64,000 bases of DNA from Jannaschia pagri (GTDB lineage Bacteria; Pseudomonadota; Alphaproteobacteria; Rhodobacterales; Rhodobacteraceae), in contig NZ_BPFH01000004.1 of NCBI RefSeq assembly GCF_019655435.1, positions 124,001-188,000 on the forward strand, in the 5' to 3' direction. Positions 42,351-51,601 of the stretch are shown in pieces. Each line of letters begins with the position of its first letter. Position 1 is the stretch's first letter. The position numbers and the translations under genes were made by a program. Under the pieces are notes generated by a model. It made no database searches. It had not been told where the DNA came from and saw only the letters and a program-made list of their open reading frames with translations.

Positions 42351-43387
42351 AACCGCGTGCCTGTCTCATGGTGAAAGAGGGAAATCGCCCCAGGCTTCAC
42401 AGACAGCGGCACGGGGCCGGTTCCCACGTCTGTGTCCTTGCCCACATGCACCGTCAGCTTTTCATCGCCGACGACGCCATGCAGCAAGCGATGGGCGCCC
42501 AGTTCCTCGATGATCTGCACGTCAAAGGGCAGGGGGCCGCTGGTGTCTGGGATCAAGTCCTCGGGACGGATGCCCATGGTGACGGGACCGTCGGTGTGCG
42601 TTTCGACGGCCAAGGATGTCTTGGCGAAGCGGACCATCCCAGCGACCGCGTGGGCTGGCACCAGGTTCATGGGTGGCGCCCCCATGAAAGAGGCGACGAA
42701 GGTCGAGGCAGGTGCGTGGTAGACCTCCGCGGGTGTGCCGATCTGTTCCACTTTGCCACCGTTCATCACGATGATGCGGTCGGCCATGGTCATCGCCTCA
42801 ACCTGGTCGTGGGTCACATAGATCGAGGTCACGCCCAGCCGCCGTTGCAGGGCTTTGATCTCAATCCGCATCTGGTTGCGCAGCTTGGCGTCCAGGTTCG
42901 ATAGCGGCTCATCAAACAGGAACAGGGCCGGGTCCCGCACGATCGCGCGGCCCATGGCCACCCGTTGCCGCTGCCCGCCAGACAGCTGTGATGGCTTGCG
43001 GTCCAGATAGTCGTCCAGGCCCAACATATCCGAGGCCTGGGCCACTTTCTTGGCGATGTCTTCGGCTGACGTACCCCGGTTCTTCAGGCCATAGGCGATG
43101 TTTTTGCGCACCGTCATATGGGGGTAGAGCGCATAATTCTGGAACACCATCGCGATGTCCCGGTCTGCCGGATCCACGTCGTTGACGACGCGGTCGCCGA
43201 TGCGCAACTCGCCCTCGGTGATATCCTCCAGCCCCGCGACCATGCGCAAAAGCGTGGACTTGCCGCAGCCGGAGGGGCCGACGAGGACCGTGAACTCCCC
43301 ATCGGGGATGTCGAAGCTGGTGGTGGTGAGGGCTTGGAAGCCGTTGGGATAGACCTTGCGGATGCCGGACAGGGTAACCTGAGCCAT
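42347..43387 (-). CDS. ugpC: sn-glycerol-3-phosphate-type ABC transporter ATP-binding protein
   Basis: 346 aa. Walker A is GPSGCGKST (37-45), the signature is [17 protein letters not shown], and Walker B is [15 protein letters not shown]. The C-terminal MalK/UgpC-type regulatory domain (about 240-346, with [10 protein letters not shown]) marks it as CUT1-family. It energises the two permeases encoded upstream. The start follows the ugpE stop by ten bases. Substrate assignment comes from the operon rather than from this subunit. Confidence 0.9.
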   Translation of the reverse strand: MAQVTLSGIRKVYPNGFQALTTTSFDIPDGEFTVLVGPSGCGKSTLLRMVAGLEDITEGELRIGDRVVNDVDPADRDIAMVFQNYALYPHMTVRKNIAYGLKNRGTSAEDIAKKVAQASDMLGLDDYLDRKPSQLSGGQRQRVAMGRAIVRDPALFLFDEPLSNLDAKLRNQMRIEIKALQRRLGVTSIYVTHDQVEAMTMADRIIVMNGGKVEQIGTPAEVYHAPASTFVASFMGAPPMNLVPAHAVAGMVRFAKTSLAVETHTDGPVTMGIRPEDLIPDTSGPLPFDVQIIEELGAHRLLHGVVGDEKLTVHVGKDTDVGTGPVPLSVKPGAISLFHHETGTRL

Positions 43388-43397
43388 GGGGTGTTCC

Positions 43398-44303
43398 TTA
43401 CTTATCGGATTCCGTCAGGCCCTTGACGAACCAGCTTTGGAAGAAAATGACGACGAAAACGGGCGGGATGATCGCAATGATCGCCAGGAGGTTGGCGCGC
43501 CCGTATTCGGGGATGTTGGTGCCTTCCAGGTCTTGGGTGATCTGTTTGATCCCGCGCACCAGGGTGAACATGTCTTCATCCGTCGTGATCATCGTGGGCC
43601 AGAGGTATTGGTTCCAGCCAAAGACGAACATGATGATGAACATGGCCGCGATCATTGTCTGGGATAGGGGCACCAAGATATCGATGAAGAACTTGACCGG
43701 TCCGGCCCCGTCGATCCGGGCCGCCTCGACCAATTCCTCGGGCACCGAGCGGAAGAACTGTCGGAAGAAGAACGTGGCGGTGGCTGAGGCGATCAGCGGC
43801 ACGATGAGCCCCTGATACGTGTTGAGCATGCCTAGGCTTTGGACGACTTCGTAGGACGGCAGGATCCGGACCTCTAGCGGTAGCAGAAGGGTCGTGAAGA
43901 TGATCCAAAAGGCCAGGGTCGCGAACCGCAGTCGGAAATACACAATGGCATAGGCTGCCATCATTCCGATGATGATCTTGCCCACGGCAAAGCCAATCCC
44001 GAGGATGAAGCTGTTGATCAGCATCGAGGTCCCGGTGTTCTCACCGGAGAAGCCGGAGGCCTGGAACATCGCCTTGTTGAAATTGTCGTCTAGCTGATCG
44101 CCAATCTGCAAGGACGGGCCTGTCTTGATGACTTCGACGTCCGGGACAGAGGACATCTGGATCAGGACGACCAGTGGCAGCAGCATGAACAGCGACCCGA
44201 CGATCAGAACGCTGTGGTCGACGACGGTGGACCATTTGATCCGGCGCTTGGGCGGGGCGCTGGACCGGTCTGTGGCGAGGGTGTCGGCGGAAATGTCTGA
44301 CAT
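43398..44303 (-). CDS. ugpE: sn-glycerol-3-phosphate-type ABC transporter permease UgpE
   Basis: 301 aa with about six membrane segments. The cytoplasmic loop [26 protein letters not shown] (given here as [14 protein letters not shown]) is the EAA motif that contacts the ATPase. A periplasmic loop after the first membrane segment ([20 protein letters not shown]) is typical of UgpE-like permeases. The N-terminal residues are basic. It begins 13 bases after the ugpA stop. Confidence 0.88.
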   Translation of the reverse strand: MSDISADTLATDRSSAPPKRRIKWSTVVDHSVLIVGSLFMLLPLVVLIQMSSVPDVEVIKTGPSLQIGDQLDDNFNKAMFQASGFSGENTGTSMLINSFILGIGFAVGKIIIGMMAAYAIVYFRLRFATLAFWIIFTTLLLPLEVRILPSYEVVQSLGMLNTYQGLIVPLIASATATFFFRQFFRSVPEELVEAARIDGAGPVKFFIDILVPLSQTMIAAMFIIMFVFGWNQYLWPTMITTDEDMFTLVRGIKQITQDLEGTNIPEYGRANLLAIIAIIPPVFVVIFFQSWFVKGLTESDK

Positions 44304-44316
44304 GACGAAGGCTCCC

Positions 44317-45204
44317 TCAGGTGTAATGGATGCGGCGTTCGACCATGCGGAACTGGAACACCGTCAGGGCGAGCACCAGAACCATCAAGATCACCGACTG
44401 CGCCGAGGACCCGCCCAGGTCGTTGCCTCGGAAGCCGTCCACATAGACCTTATAAACTAGGGTCATCGGATTGTTCCCTGGCTCGCCCTTCACCAGCGTA
44501 TCGACGACGCCGAAGGTGTCGAACAGGGAATAGGTGATGTTGATGATCAGCAGGAAGAAAGCGGTCGGCGCCAGCAGCGGGAAGGTCACGTCCCAGAACC
44601 GGCCCGAGGCGGAGCGGTTGTCGATCAACGCGGCCTCTCGCACGGACTTCGGGATGGACTGCAGGCCGGAGAGGAAGAAGATGAAGTTGACGGGGACTTG
44701 CTTCCAGACCGAGACCACAACCATGGCCGTTGCCGTGTCAAAGTAGGTCACGCCCAGGGTGAAATCCCAGCCGAGCATCTGGGCGAACTCGGTCAGGGGG
44801 CCCCAGGATTGGTCAAACATGATGAGGCCGATGAACCCCGCAACAGGCGGTGCCACGGCATAGACCCACATCAGAAGGGTGCGATAGCTGTGCGCGCCCC
44901 GGATGACCTTGTCCGCCTTGACGGCCAGCAGCAGGGCGAGGCCCAGCGACAGGAAGGTGACAAGGATCGTGAAGATCACCGTGAACCCGGCGATCCGAAG
45001 GTATTCGGAGTTGCTGAAGAGGTGGGTGTAGTTCTCCCACCCCACAAAGGTGGAGCCGAAACCGAAGGGATCTTGCAAGTAGAAGGACGACTGGATGGCA
45101 TGGGCCGCGGGCCAATAGAAAAACACCGCGATGATGATCAACTGCGGCACCAGCAGCAGGATCGGCAACCAGGCGGTGGTAAAGCCTGCGCGTTTCATGG
45201 ACAT
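44317..45204 (-). CDS. ugpA: sn-glycerol-3-phosphate-type ABC transporter permease UgpA
   Basis: 295 aa with about six membrane segments. The EAA loop is SVREAALIDNRSASGRFWDV, and the N-terminal segment VPQLIIIAVFFYWPAAHAIQSS resembles UgpA. The order binding protein, UgpA, UgpE, UgpC is the normal ugp arrangement. It starts 81 bases after ugpB, the largest gap in the operon, and that gap contains a hairpin that may limit read-through. Confidence 0.88.
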   Translation of the reverse strand: MSMKRAGFTTAWLPILLLVPQLIIIAVFFYWPAAHAIQSSFYLQDPFGFGSTFVGWENYTHLFSNSEYLRIAGFTVIFTILVTFLSLGLALLLAVKADKVIRGAHSYRTLLMWVYAVAPPVAGFIGLIMFDQSWGPLTEFAQMLGWDFTLGVTYFDTATAMVVVSVWKQVPVNFIFFLSGLQSIPKSVREAALIDNRSASGRFWDVTFPLLAPTAFFLLIINITYSLFDTFGVVDTLVKGEPGNNPMTLVYKVYVDGFRGNDLGGSSAQSVILMVLVLALTVFQFRMVERRIHYT

Positions 45205-45235
45205 CCCCCTTTTTCGGTATCTTGGGCGTCAAACG

Positions 45236-45267
45236 CCAAAAGGGCGACGGCCCTTGGGGGCCGCCGC
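45236..45267 (-). terminator. Intra-operon hairpin between ugpB and ugpA
   Basis: On the minus strand the stem GCGGCGGCCC / GGGCCGTCGC (one G-U pair, loop CCAA) is followed after CC by TTTT (45238-45241). A second small hairpin (GGCGT/ACGCC) follows it. It probably acts as a leaky terminator or 3'-stabiliser that keeps ugpB above the rest. Confidence 0.6.
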
Positions 45268-45285
45268 TGTGTCTACGCTTGGGGG

Positions 45286-46587
45286 TTAGCCCTGGGTGCG
45301 CGCGAAGCGGCTGAGCAGGGCGTTCGCTTCTTCTTCGATGGTCGCGAAGGCGTCTTCGACCGAGGTTTCGCCGGTCAGGATGCGGCCGTATTCGCGGTTC
45401 ATCACGTCACGGATCTGGACGTAGAAGCCCATGCGGTAGCCACGGGTGTTGTCACCGGCGGGCAGGGACAGCTGCTGGATGCCGATCTCGGCGGCGGGGG
45501 CCTCTTCGTAGTAGCCCTGCTCGGCGGCCAGTTCATAGGCGGCCTCGGTGATCGGGACGTAGCCCGTGTCCTTGTGCCAGAAGACCTGCGTCTCGGGCGA
45601 GGCAAGGAAGTTGAAGAAGGCAGCCGTCGCCGCGTTCTCTTCGTCGGACTTGCCCGCCATGGCAAACAGAGCCGCGCCACCGATGAAGGTCTGCTTGGGC
45701 TCCGTGGTCACGGCCTCCCAATAGGGCAGGTAGGTGGCCGAGAATTCAAAGCCCAGGTCCTTTTTGGCCAACCCGCCGAAGGAGCCGGAGGAGCCGAGCC
45801 AGATCGCGACCTCGCCGTTCTCGAACGGGGTCTGGTTGTCACCCCAGCCGGTGCCGAACCATTCGAAGTAGCCAGCGTCTTGCCACTCGGTTAGGGCCGT
45901 GAAGTGGGCTTTGATGGCGTCGTTGTTCACCAGGATCTGGGTGTCGTTGCCGTCATAGCCGTTGTCGTTGGTGGCGAACGGCAGGTTGTGGCGGGAGTGG
46001 AAGTTCTCGGTGAAGATCCAGGGCAGGTGCGACTGGGCCAGGGCCGTGTAGCCAGCTTCCTTGAGCGCGGGCGCGGTGACGGAGGCAAATTCTTCCCAGG
46101 TCTTGGGCGGCTCGACGCCTGCGGCCTCCAGGGCGTCTACGTTGTAATACATGATCGGCGAGGAGGAATTGAACGGCATCCCGATCATCTTGCCATCGCT
46201 GTCGGCGTAGAAATACCGCACGCCCGAGATGTAGTCTTCGATGTCGAAGTCGGTGCCATTGGCTTCCAGCAGGTCTTGCACCGGGATCGTGGCGCCCTGG
46301 GCGCCAATCACCGTGGCGGCGCCCGCATCGAAGACCTGCAGAATGTTGGGCTGCTCACCGGCGCGGAAGGCCGCGATCCCAGCGGTCAGCGCCTCTTCGT
46401 ATGTGCCCTTGAATACGGGCGTCAGGACGTAGTCATCCTGGCTTTCGTTAAACTGCGTTGCAACGGCATTCACCGACTCGCCCAAGGCGCCGCCCATGGC
46501 GTGCCAAAAGGTGATCTCGGTTTGGGCATAGGCGCCGCCCGCAAATAGTGAAGCAGCCGCCACGGAGGCGATTGTAAGGCGTGTCAT
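45286..46587 (-). CDS. ugpB: sn-glycerol-3-phosphate-type ABC transporter substrate-binding protein
   Basis: 433 aa. A signal peptide (about residues 1-22, ending AYAQ) precedes the UgpB-type domain. ITFWHAMGGALGESVNA, FNESQDDYVLTPVFKGTYEE, QVFDAGAATVIGA and MPFNSSSPIMYYN are blocks I associate with UgpB. It binds glycerol-3-phosphate or a glycerophosphodiester in the periplasm. ATG 46587 starts the signal peptide. It is the first gene of the operon and divergent from a LacI-type regulator with a palindrome between them. Confidence 0.9.
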   Translation of the reverse strand: MTRLTIASVAAASLFAGGAYAQTEITFWHAMGGALGESVNAVATQFNESQDDYVLTPVFKGTYEEALTAGIAAFRAGEQPNILQVFDAGAATVIGAQGATIPVQDLLEANGTDFDIEDYISGVRYFYADSDGKMIGMPFNSSSPIMYYNVDALEAAGVEPPKTWEEFASVTAPALKEAGYTALAQSHLPWIFTENFHSRHNLPFATNDNGYDGNDTQILVNNDAIKAHFTALTEWQDAGYFEWFGTGWGDNQTPFENGEVAIWLGSSGSFGGLAKKDLGFEFSATYLPYWEAVTTEPKQTFIGGAALFAMAGKSDEENAATAAFFNFLASPETQVFWHKDTGYVPITEAAYELAAEQGYYEEAPAAEIGIQQLSLPAGDNTRGYRMGFYVQIRDVMNREYGRILTGETSVEDAFATIEEEANALLSRFARTQG

Positions 46588-46846
46588 TGTGATTCTCCCA
46601 GTCACAGACCCCTAAAGGAGCCGTATTGATCCAAGCGTCTAACGGCTGGATGCCTCACTATCGGGTCGCAAAACGCACCTGTCAAACAAAGCGGTAAGGC
46701 TTTGTTAAAAAAGCTATTTTTACAAGACCGTCATTTGATCCAGCCTGAACACGTGTTCATATGTCGACGCTGTGTAACGTCTGGATGACGCGGGGGAGTC
46801 GGTTTCACGACGGAGCACATATTCCAAACGCGCCAGGAGGGGGGCC
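46588..46846. promoter_or_regulatory. Divergent ugpB/LacI control region with palindromic operator
   Basis: TGAACACGTGTTCA (46746-46759) is a perfect 14-bp palindrome with a central CG, the usual form of a LacI-family operator. An AT-rich tract (about 46684-46732) lies between it and ugpB. GGAGG precedes the regulator's ATG. The region must carry both promoters. Confidence 0.65.
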
Positions 46847-47851
46847 ATGGCAGGAACAATACGAAAGTCCGCACGCCGGGTGACTGCGGCAGACGTGGCC
46901 GAGGCGGCGGGTGTGTCGCGGTCTGCGGTCTCTCGGGCCTTCACGCCGGGCAGCTACTTGGATGATGGCAAGCGCCGCGCCATCCTCCGGGCCGCGAAAC
47001 GGTTGGGTTATCGTCCGAACGCCATGGCCGCGATCCTACAGGGCGGTGCATCGGATTTAGTGGCGATTTTTGCGGGCGAGATGCCCAATGATTTCGACCG
47101 AGAGGTGGCCGCCGCCCTGGTGTCCGGGCTCAACGCCATAGGCAAATGGCCCCTCGTCATCGGCGGGGACGAGGCCACGGCCCGCCGCGCACTCGCCAAT
47201 GTGTTGAGGTATCCGTTGGAGGCGATGATCCTGCGGTCTGGCAGTTTGGACGAGGGGGTGGCCAAATCCTGCGCCAAGCTGGGCGTGCCGGTCATCTCGT
47301 CTGGGCGGATCCTTCATATGCCAGGAGTGGACAATGTCTGTTGTCGCAACCGCGACGGCATGGCCGATATGGGGCGCCTCTTGATCGAAGGCGGTCGGCG
47401 CCGGGTCGCCTTTGTGGGTGGGCCAGAGACGTTCTGGTCCGCAGGGGAACGGCGCCTTGGCCTCGTGACGGCCTTGCACGCGGCGGGCTTGACGTTGAGC
47501 GCCGATGCCATGGGCGCCTATACCGTCCAAAGCGGCTATGACGCGGCGGCTGACTTGCTGGCTGGCCCGCCCTTCGACGCGCTCGTCTGCGCCAACGATG
47601 CCATGGCCATTGGCGCCCTCTCGCTCTTGCGGGATCGGGGCATTCCCGTGCCAGAGCAGATCGCGGTTGTAGGGTTTGACGACATTGCCATGGCGGCTTG
47701 GCCGGCCTTCAATCTGACCACCGTCCGCAATCCGATTGATACCCTGGTGGAGACTGTGACCGATCTGGTCCAACGCCGGGTCGAGACGCCCACAAAACCG
47801 GACGAGACGATTGCGATTGACGTGTCACTGGTGTGCCGGGGCACCCATTGA
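46847..47851 (+). CDS. LacI-family transcriptional regulator
   Basis: 334 aa. The helix-turn-helix is at about residues 12-31 (VTAADVAEAAGVSRSAVSRA), followed by the hinge region (RPNAMAAILQGG) and a periplasmic-binding-protein-like sensor domain (LVAIFAGEMPND, FDALVCANDAMAIGAL, VVGFDDIAMAAWP). It is divergent from the ugp operon across a perfect palindrome and therefore its probable repressor. The effector is unknown but could be a glycerol phosphate compound. Its 3' end overlaps the convergent ArsR gene by 27 bases. Confidence 0.88.
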   Translation: MAGTIRKSARRVTAADVAEAAGVSRSAVSRAFTPGSYLDDGKRRAILRAAKRLGYRPNAMAAILQGGASDLVAIFAGEMPNDFDREVAAALVSGLNAIGKWPLVIGGDEATARRALANVLRYPLEAMILRSGSLDEGVAKSCAKLGVPVISSGRILHMPGVDNVCCRNRDGMADMGRLLIEGGRRRVAFVGGPETFWSAGERRLGLVTALHAAGLTLSADAMGAYTVQSGYDAAADLLAGPPFDALVCANDAMAIGALSLLRDRGIPVPEQIAVVGFDDIAMAAWPAFNLTTVRNPIDTLVETVTDLVQRRVETPTKPDETIAIDVSLVCRGTH

Positions 47852-48544
47852 GCGGCGCGTGGACGCAACCGGGAACGCCTTATCAAAGGCGCGCGTGCCT
47901 GTGGGTGTGAAGGTCACCAGGCGGCAATCTTTGTGCCGACGCACCCAAGACAGATCTTCGAACCGGGCGAGCAGGGCCCGGCCCAAGCTGCCCGCCAGAT
48001 GGGAGCGACGTTCGCTCCAATCCAGGCATTCCCGGCACAGGGGCGCGGTCCCGCGTGTCAGCCCATCAAGATCGACGCCGAGGTCTCGGACATAGGCCGA
48101 GCCGCTGGGTGTCAGATGCAGGTGCCCATCGTCAATGATGAGGTGTCCTCTGGCCACCAAACTGTCGAACATCTGCGTCCCTCGGTCCCCGGCGAGGTGG
48201 TTGTAGCAGACCCGCGCCGCCCGCAAGGCTGGGTCCTTGGGCCCCGTCCGTGTCCGCACCTGGCCGGCCCCCGCGGCGAGACCCATCAACCCCTCCAAAA
48301 CATGGGCCACGTCATCATTGGCCAGCGAGACATATTTGTGCCGCCCCTGTTTGCGTTGGCGCAACAGGCCGCCTGCGCTCAACTTTGCAAGATGTGAACT
48401 GGCCGTCTGGAGCGTCACGCCCGCCTCGCCCGCCAACTCACTGACGGTCAAAGCCTTGCCTGACATCAAAGCGGTGAGCATGTTCGCGCGCGCGGGATCA
48501 CCGATGAGGGCGGCAATCTGAGCGATGTTGGGACCTTCTTTCAT
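47825..48544 (-). CDS. ArsR-family regulator with extended C-terminal domain
   Basis: 239 aa. Residues about 6-85 form the winged helix (IAALIGDPARANMLTALMSG, then GVTLQTASSHLAKL). The remaining 150 residues form an extra domain with a CLDWSERRSHLAGSLGRALLARF segment typical of long ArsR-like regulators. A C-R-E-C motif (LCRECLDW) and nearby His could bind metal. It is divergent from the NIPSNAP gene with an inverted repeat between them. Whether it controls the arsenic genes at 49.3-51.5 kb is not shown. Confidence 0.85.
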   Translation of the reverse strand: MKEGPNIAQIAALIGDPARANMLTALMSGKALTVSELAGEAGVTLQTASSHLAKLSAGGLLRQRKQGRHKYVSLANDDVAHVLEGLMGLAAGAGQVRTRTGPKDPALRAARVCYNHLAGDRGTQMFDSLVARGHLIIDDGHLHLTPSGSAYVRDLGVDLDGLTRGTAPLCRECLDWSERRSHLAGSLGRALLARFEDLSWVRRHKDCRLVTFTPTGTRAFDKAFPVASTRRSMGAPAHQ

Positions 48545-48545
48545 A

Positions 48546-48563
48546 GTTCGATCTTAGTCGAAC
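48546..48563. promoter_or_regulatory. ArsR-type operator
   Basis: GTTCGA (48546-48551) and TCGAAC (48558-48563) form an exact inverted repeat with a six-base spacer. It starts two bases upstream of the ArsR start codon and sits between the divergent ArsR and NIPSNAP genes, where a self-regulating operator is expected. Confidence 0.6.
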
Positions 48564-48616
48564 CATGGACCTCGGGCAATCGCGTAGACAGGCCGCACAA
48601 TCCAACGGAGGATCCC

Positions 48617-48940
48617 ATGCTGACCTGTGTCATTCGCTATCACATCGACCCCACGAAACGAGACCAATTCGCCGAATATGCACGCAACTGGGGACAGGCG
48701 ATCCCGCGGTGTGGCGTGGATCTGATTGGCTACTACGCGCCCCACGAAGGGTCTTCGACCCTGGCCTACGGGATCTACAACGTGGCCTCTTTGGCCGACT
48801 ATGAAGCGTACCGCGCGCGCCTGTCAGGGCATCCGCTTGGCAAGGAGAACTACGAGTTTGCCCAGCGAGAAAAGTTCTTGCTGCGCGAAGATCGGACGTT
48901 CTTGAAATGCGTCTCGCACCCGCATGCTGAGGGACCTTAG
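48617..48940 (+). CDS. NIPSNAP family protein
   Basis: 107 aa. The fold is dimeric alpha/beta-barrel, suggested by ITRYHIDPTKRDQF-like N-terminal strand (VIRYHIDPTKRDQFAEYAR) and by IGYYAPHEGSSTLAYGIYNV and LADYEAYRARL, typical of NIPSNAP and related small proteins. GGAGG precedes ATG 48617. It is divergent from an ArsR regulator that probably controls it. Function is unknown. Confidence 0.8.
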   Translation: MLTCVIRYHIDPTKRDQFAEYARNWGQAIPRCGVDLIGYYAPHEGSSTLAYGIYNVASLADYEAYRARLSGHPLGKENYEFAQREKFLLREDRTFLKCVSHPHAEGP

Positions 48941-49125
48941 TCCCGGAGGCCGATCAACGTCAGGGCGCTCGTAACACGCCGCGATAGAAGGCCAGTCATT
49001 TCGCGAGGACCTACAGACCGCCGCCCAACCGGTTCGCGCTGTGGCGCGGACCGCTCAGACAGGCCGTTCACAGACGATACGCAACCCTAATCCGGGTGTG
49101 TCGCTACCAAAGCGGGTTGCATATC

Positions 49126-49215
49126 TGGCAGAGGCGGTGGGATTCGAACCCACGAGACGCTTTCACGCCTGCCGGTTTTCAAGACCGGTGCCTTCGACCG
49201 CTCGGCCACACCTCC
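49126..49215 (-). tRNA. tRNA-Ser (anticodon UGA)
   Basis: Ninety bases including an encoded CCA. On the minus strand the acceptor arm is GGAGGTG, the anticodon loop is CTTGAAA with anticodon TGA, a long variable arm follows (AGGCGTGAAAGCGTCT region), and the T-loop is GTTCGAATC. The long variable arm and anticodon identify serine. The gene lies alone. Confidence 0.97.
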
Positions 49216-49322
49216 GACAGGGTCTCGGTACACGGGCGCCGGGGGCGGGGCAAGGCGTGGTGGGTGTCATCAGTCCGTTACATTCGCCTTCTAGCGCGCG
49301 GGGCGATAAGACGAGGACCCCC

Positions 49323-50312
49323 ATGAAAGTATTTCTCAACGGCTTGGGCCGCATCGGCAAGCTGGTGCTCCGTGACTTGATCGATCTGCCCGGCGACATT
49401 GACCTGGTGGGCGTCAACGATGCCACGGGCGATGCGGAGCAACATGCGCTGCTGCTCGAATTTGATAGCGTCCATGGCCGTTGGGATCGCCCGGTTCACG
49501 CCGAGGGAGATGCGCTCGTGGTGGGTGATACCCGCTTGCCGCTCACCTTCCACCGTCGGATCGAGGATTTGCCGCTGGGTGGCGTGGATATGGTCCTGGA
49601 TTGCACTGGCGTCTTTAAGACCGGCGATAAGGTACAACCTTACTTTGACGCCGGCGTTGCCAAGGTCTTGGTCAGCGCACCCGTCAAGGATGGCGGCGCG
49701 CTTAACCTCGTCTACGGGGTGAACCATGACCGCTACGACGACCACCGGTTGGTGACGGCGGCCTCCTGCACGACGAATTGCTTGGCGCCCATCGTGGCGG
49801 TGCTGCGCGAAGCGTTTGGGATCAAGCATGGCAGCTTCACCACCATTCACGACGTGACCAACACGCAGACAATCGTGGATCGACCCCACAAGGACCCGCG
49901 CCGCGCGCGCTCGGCCCTGATGAACCTGATCCCCACAACAACGGGGTCGGCGAAGGCCATCATGCAGATTTTCCCTGATCTGGAAGGGCGGCTCATGGGG
50001 CACGCCGTCCGGGTGCCGCTGCTGAATGCGTCGCTCACCGATTGCGCCTTTGAGATGGAGCGCCCTGTCACCGTAGAGGCCGTCAACGCAGCTTTTCGCG
50101 CCGCTGAAGCGGGCCCCATGGCGGGCATCCTGGGTCTTGAGGAGCGGCCACTGGTGTCTTGCGATTACCTAAACGACCGCCGCTCCACCGTGATTGACGG
50201 ACCGTCGACGGTCGTGGTCCAGGACACGCATCTGAAGCTCTACGCTTGGTACGACAACGAATACGGCTACGCGATTCGTATGGCGGATATTGCGCGGATG
50301 ATGGCGCGATGA
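49323..50312 (+). CDS. ArsJ-associated glyceraldehyde-3-phosphate dehydrogenase
   Basis: 329 aa. The NAD-binding GLGRIGKLVLRDL is at the N-terminus, the catalytic Cys149 lies in SCTTNC, and HDVTNTQTIVD and WYDNEYGYAIRM follow in the type I GAPDH pattern. Because arsJ follows in ATGA overlap, it is best read as the GAPDH that uses arsenate in place of phosphate to make 1-arseno-3-phosphoglycerate, which ArsJ exports. A glycolytic role is possible but less likely. The ATG 49323 is preceded by AGGA. Confidence 0.88.
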   Translation: MKVFLNGLGRIGKLVLRDLIDLPGDIDLVGVNDATGDAEQHALLLEFDSVHGRWDRPVHAEGDALVVGDTRLPLTFHRRIEDLPLGGVDMVLDCTGVFKTGDKVQPYFDAGVAKVLVSAPVKDGGALNLVYGVNHDRYDDHRLVTAASCTTNCLAPIVAVLREAFGIKHGSFTTIHDVTNTQTIVDRPHKDPRRARSALMNLIPTTTGSAKAIMQIFPDLEGRLMGHAVRVPLLNASLTDCAFEMERPVTVEAVNAAFRAAEAGPMAGILGLEERPLVSCDYLNDRRSTVIDGPSTVVVQDTHLKLYAWYDNEYGYAIRMADIARMMAR

Positions 50313-51514
50313 CCTCCCTGCGGGGCTATGCGGCTGTCACGGCGGCCTATTGGGCGTTCATGTTGACCGATGGCGCCCTGCGGATGCTGGTGCTGCTGCA
50401 CTTCTACACCCTGGGCTTTACCCCGCTGCAATTGGCTTGGCTGTTTGTGTTCTACGAAATCGCGGGTGTTGTGACAAACCTGACCGCCGGATGGTTGGCC
50501 GCGCGGTTCGGTCTGGCGATGACGCTTTACCTGGGGCTGGGGCTTCAGGTGGTGGCTTTGGTCGCGCTGACCTGGCTGGACCCCGCCTGGGCCATTGGGA
50601 CCTCGGTTCTCTACGTGATGCTTGTCCAAGGCGCGTCTGGCGTGGCCAAAGACCTGGCCAAAACCGCCAGTAAATCCGCGGTCAAACTGCTGGTGCCAGA
50701 GGGCGGGCTGTTCAAATGGGTCGCCGCGCTCACCGGCTCCAAGAATGCGGTGAAGGGCCTTGGGTTCTTCGTTGGCGCGGGCCTTTTGGCGACACTCGGT
50801 TTTGAGCCCGCGCTCTGGACCATGGCGGCCGTCCTGCTCGCGATCTTGGTCGCGGTTCTGATGTTCCTTCCCGGGAATCTGGCGACCAAGAACAAGGGTG
50901 CGAAGTTTCGGGAGGTTTTGTCAAAGGACCCGCGCATTAACTGGCTCTCGGCGGCGCGGCTGTTCCTGTTCGGAGCGCGGGACGTCTGGTTCGTGGTGGC
51001 CTTGCCGATTTGGCTGACGGGCTTTCTGGCGGAGGAGGGGCAGGAGACAGCGGCATTCTTCGTCACGGGGGCGTTCATGGCCAGCTGGATCATTGGTTAT
51101 GGCCTGATCCAGGGGATCACGCCGAAACTGCTGCGCGTGGGCTCGGTCAGCAAAGCGCTCAGTGCTGCCGTGGTGTTGGGCCTGCTGGCAGGCGGGTTGG
51201 CCGCTTTCCATGCGCTCGCGCCGGACAGTGCTTGGCCGGTCCTTGTGGGACTTTTGGCCTTTGGCGCCGTGTTTGCGGTGAATTCGTCGCTCCATTCCTA
51301 TTTGATCCTGAACTTTGCGGGCGCGGCGCGGGTGACGATGGACGTGGGCTTTTACTATATGGCCAACGCGGGCGGTCGCCTGTTGGGGACGATCCTGTCT
51401 GGCTTGTGCTTCCAGCTAGGCGGTCTGGCCCTGTCGCTGGGGGTGTCGGCGGCCATGGTCGCGCTGTCGACGCTTGCGTTGCTGCGGATCCCGGAACGTC
51501 CTCAGCCCGCCTGA
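50309..51514 (+). CDS. arsJ: MFS transporter ArsJ (organoarsenical efflux)
   Basis: 401 aa with about twelve membrane segments. The N-terminal YAAVTAAYWAFMLTDGALRML, the loop QGASGVAKDLAKTASKSAVK and the segment GLFKWVAALTGSKNAVKG match the ArsJ family. It exports 1-arseno-3-phosphoglycerate, giving arsenate resistance together with the upstream GAPDH. It is coupled to that gene by ATGA. The ArsR gene upstream by about 0.8 kb may be its regulator, but tRNA-Ser and a NIPSNAP gene intervene. Confidence 0.9.
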   Translation: MTSLRGYAAVTAAYWAFMLTDGALRMLVLLHFYTLGFTPLQLAWLFVFYEIAGVVTNLTAGWLAARFGLAMTLYLGLGLQVVALVALTWLDPAWAIGTSVLYVMLVQGASGVAKDLAKTASKSAVKLLVPEGGLFKWVAALTGSKNAVKGLGFFVGAGLLATLGFEPALWTMAAVLLAILVAVLMFLPGNLATKNKGAKFREVLSKDPRINWLSAARLFLFGARDVWFVVALPIWLTGFLAEEGQETAAFFVTGAFMASWIIGYGLIQGITPKLLRVGSVSKALSAAVVLGLLAGGLAAFHALAPDSAWPVLVGLLAFGAVFAVNSSLHSYLILNFAGAARVTMDVGFYYMANAGGRLLGTILSGLCFQLGGLALSLGVSAAMVALSTLALLRIPERPQPA

Positions 51515-51601
51515 CCGTTGCTCACTTTCCCGTGCCTTGCGGTTGCACCCTAGGGGCGACTTGAGGCAGTCAGTGTCAACCACATCGGACAGGGTCCGCC
51601 C

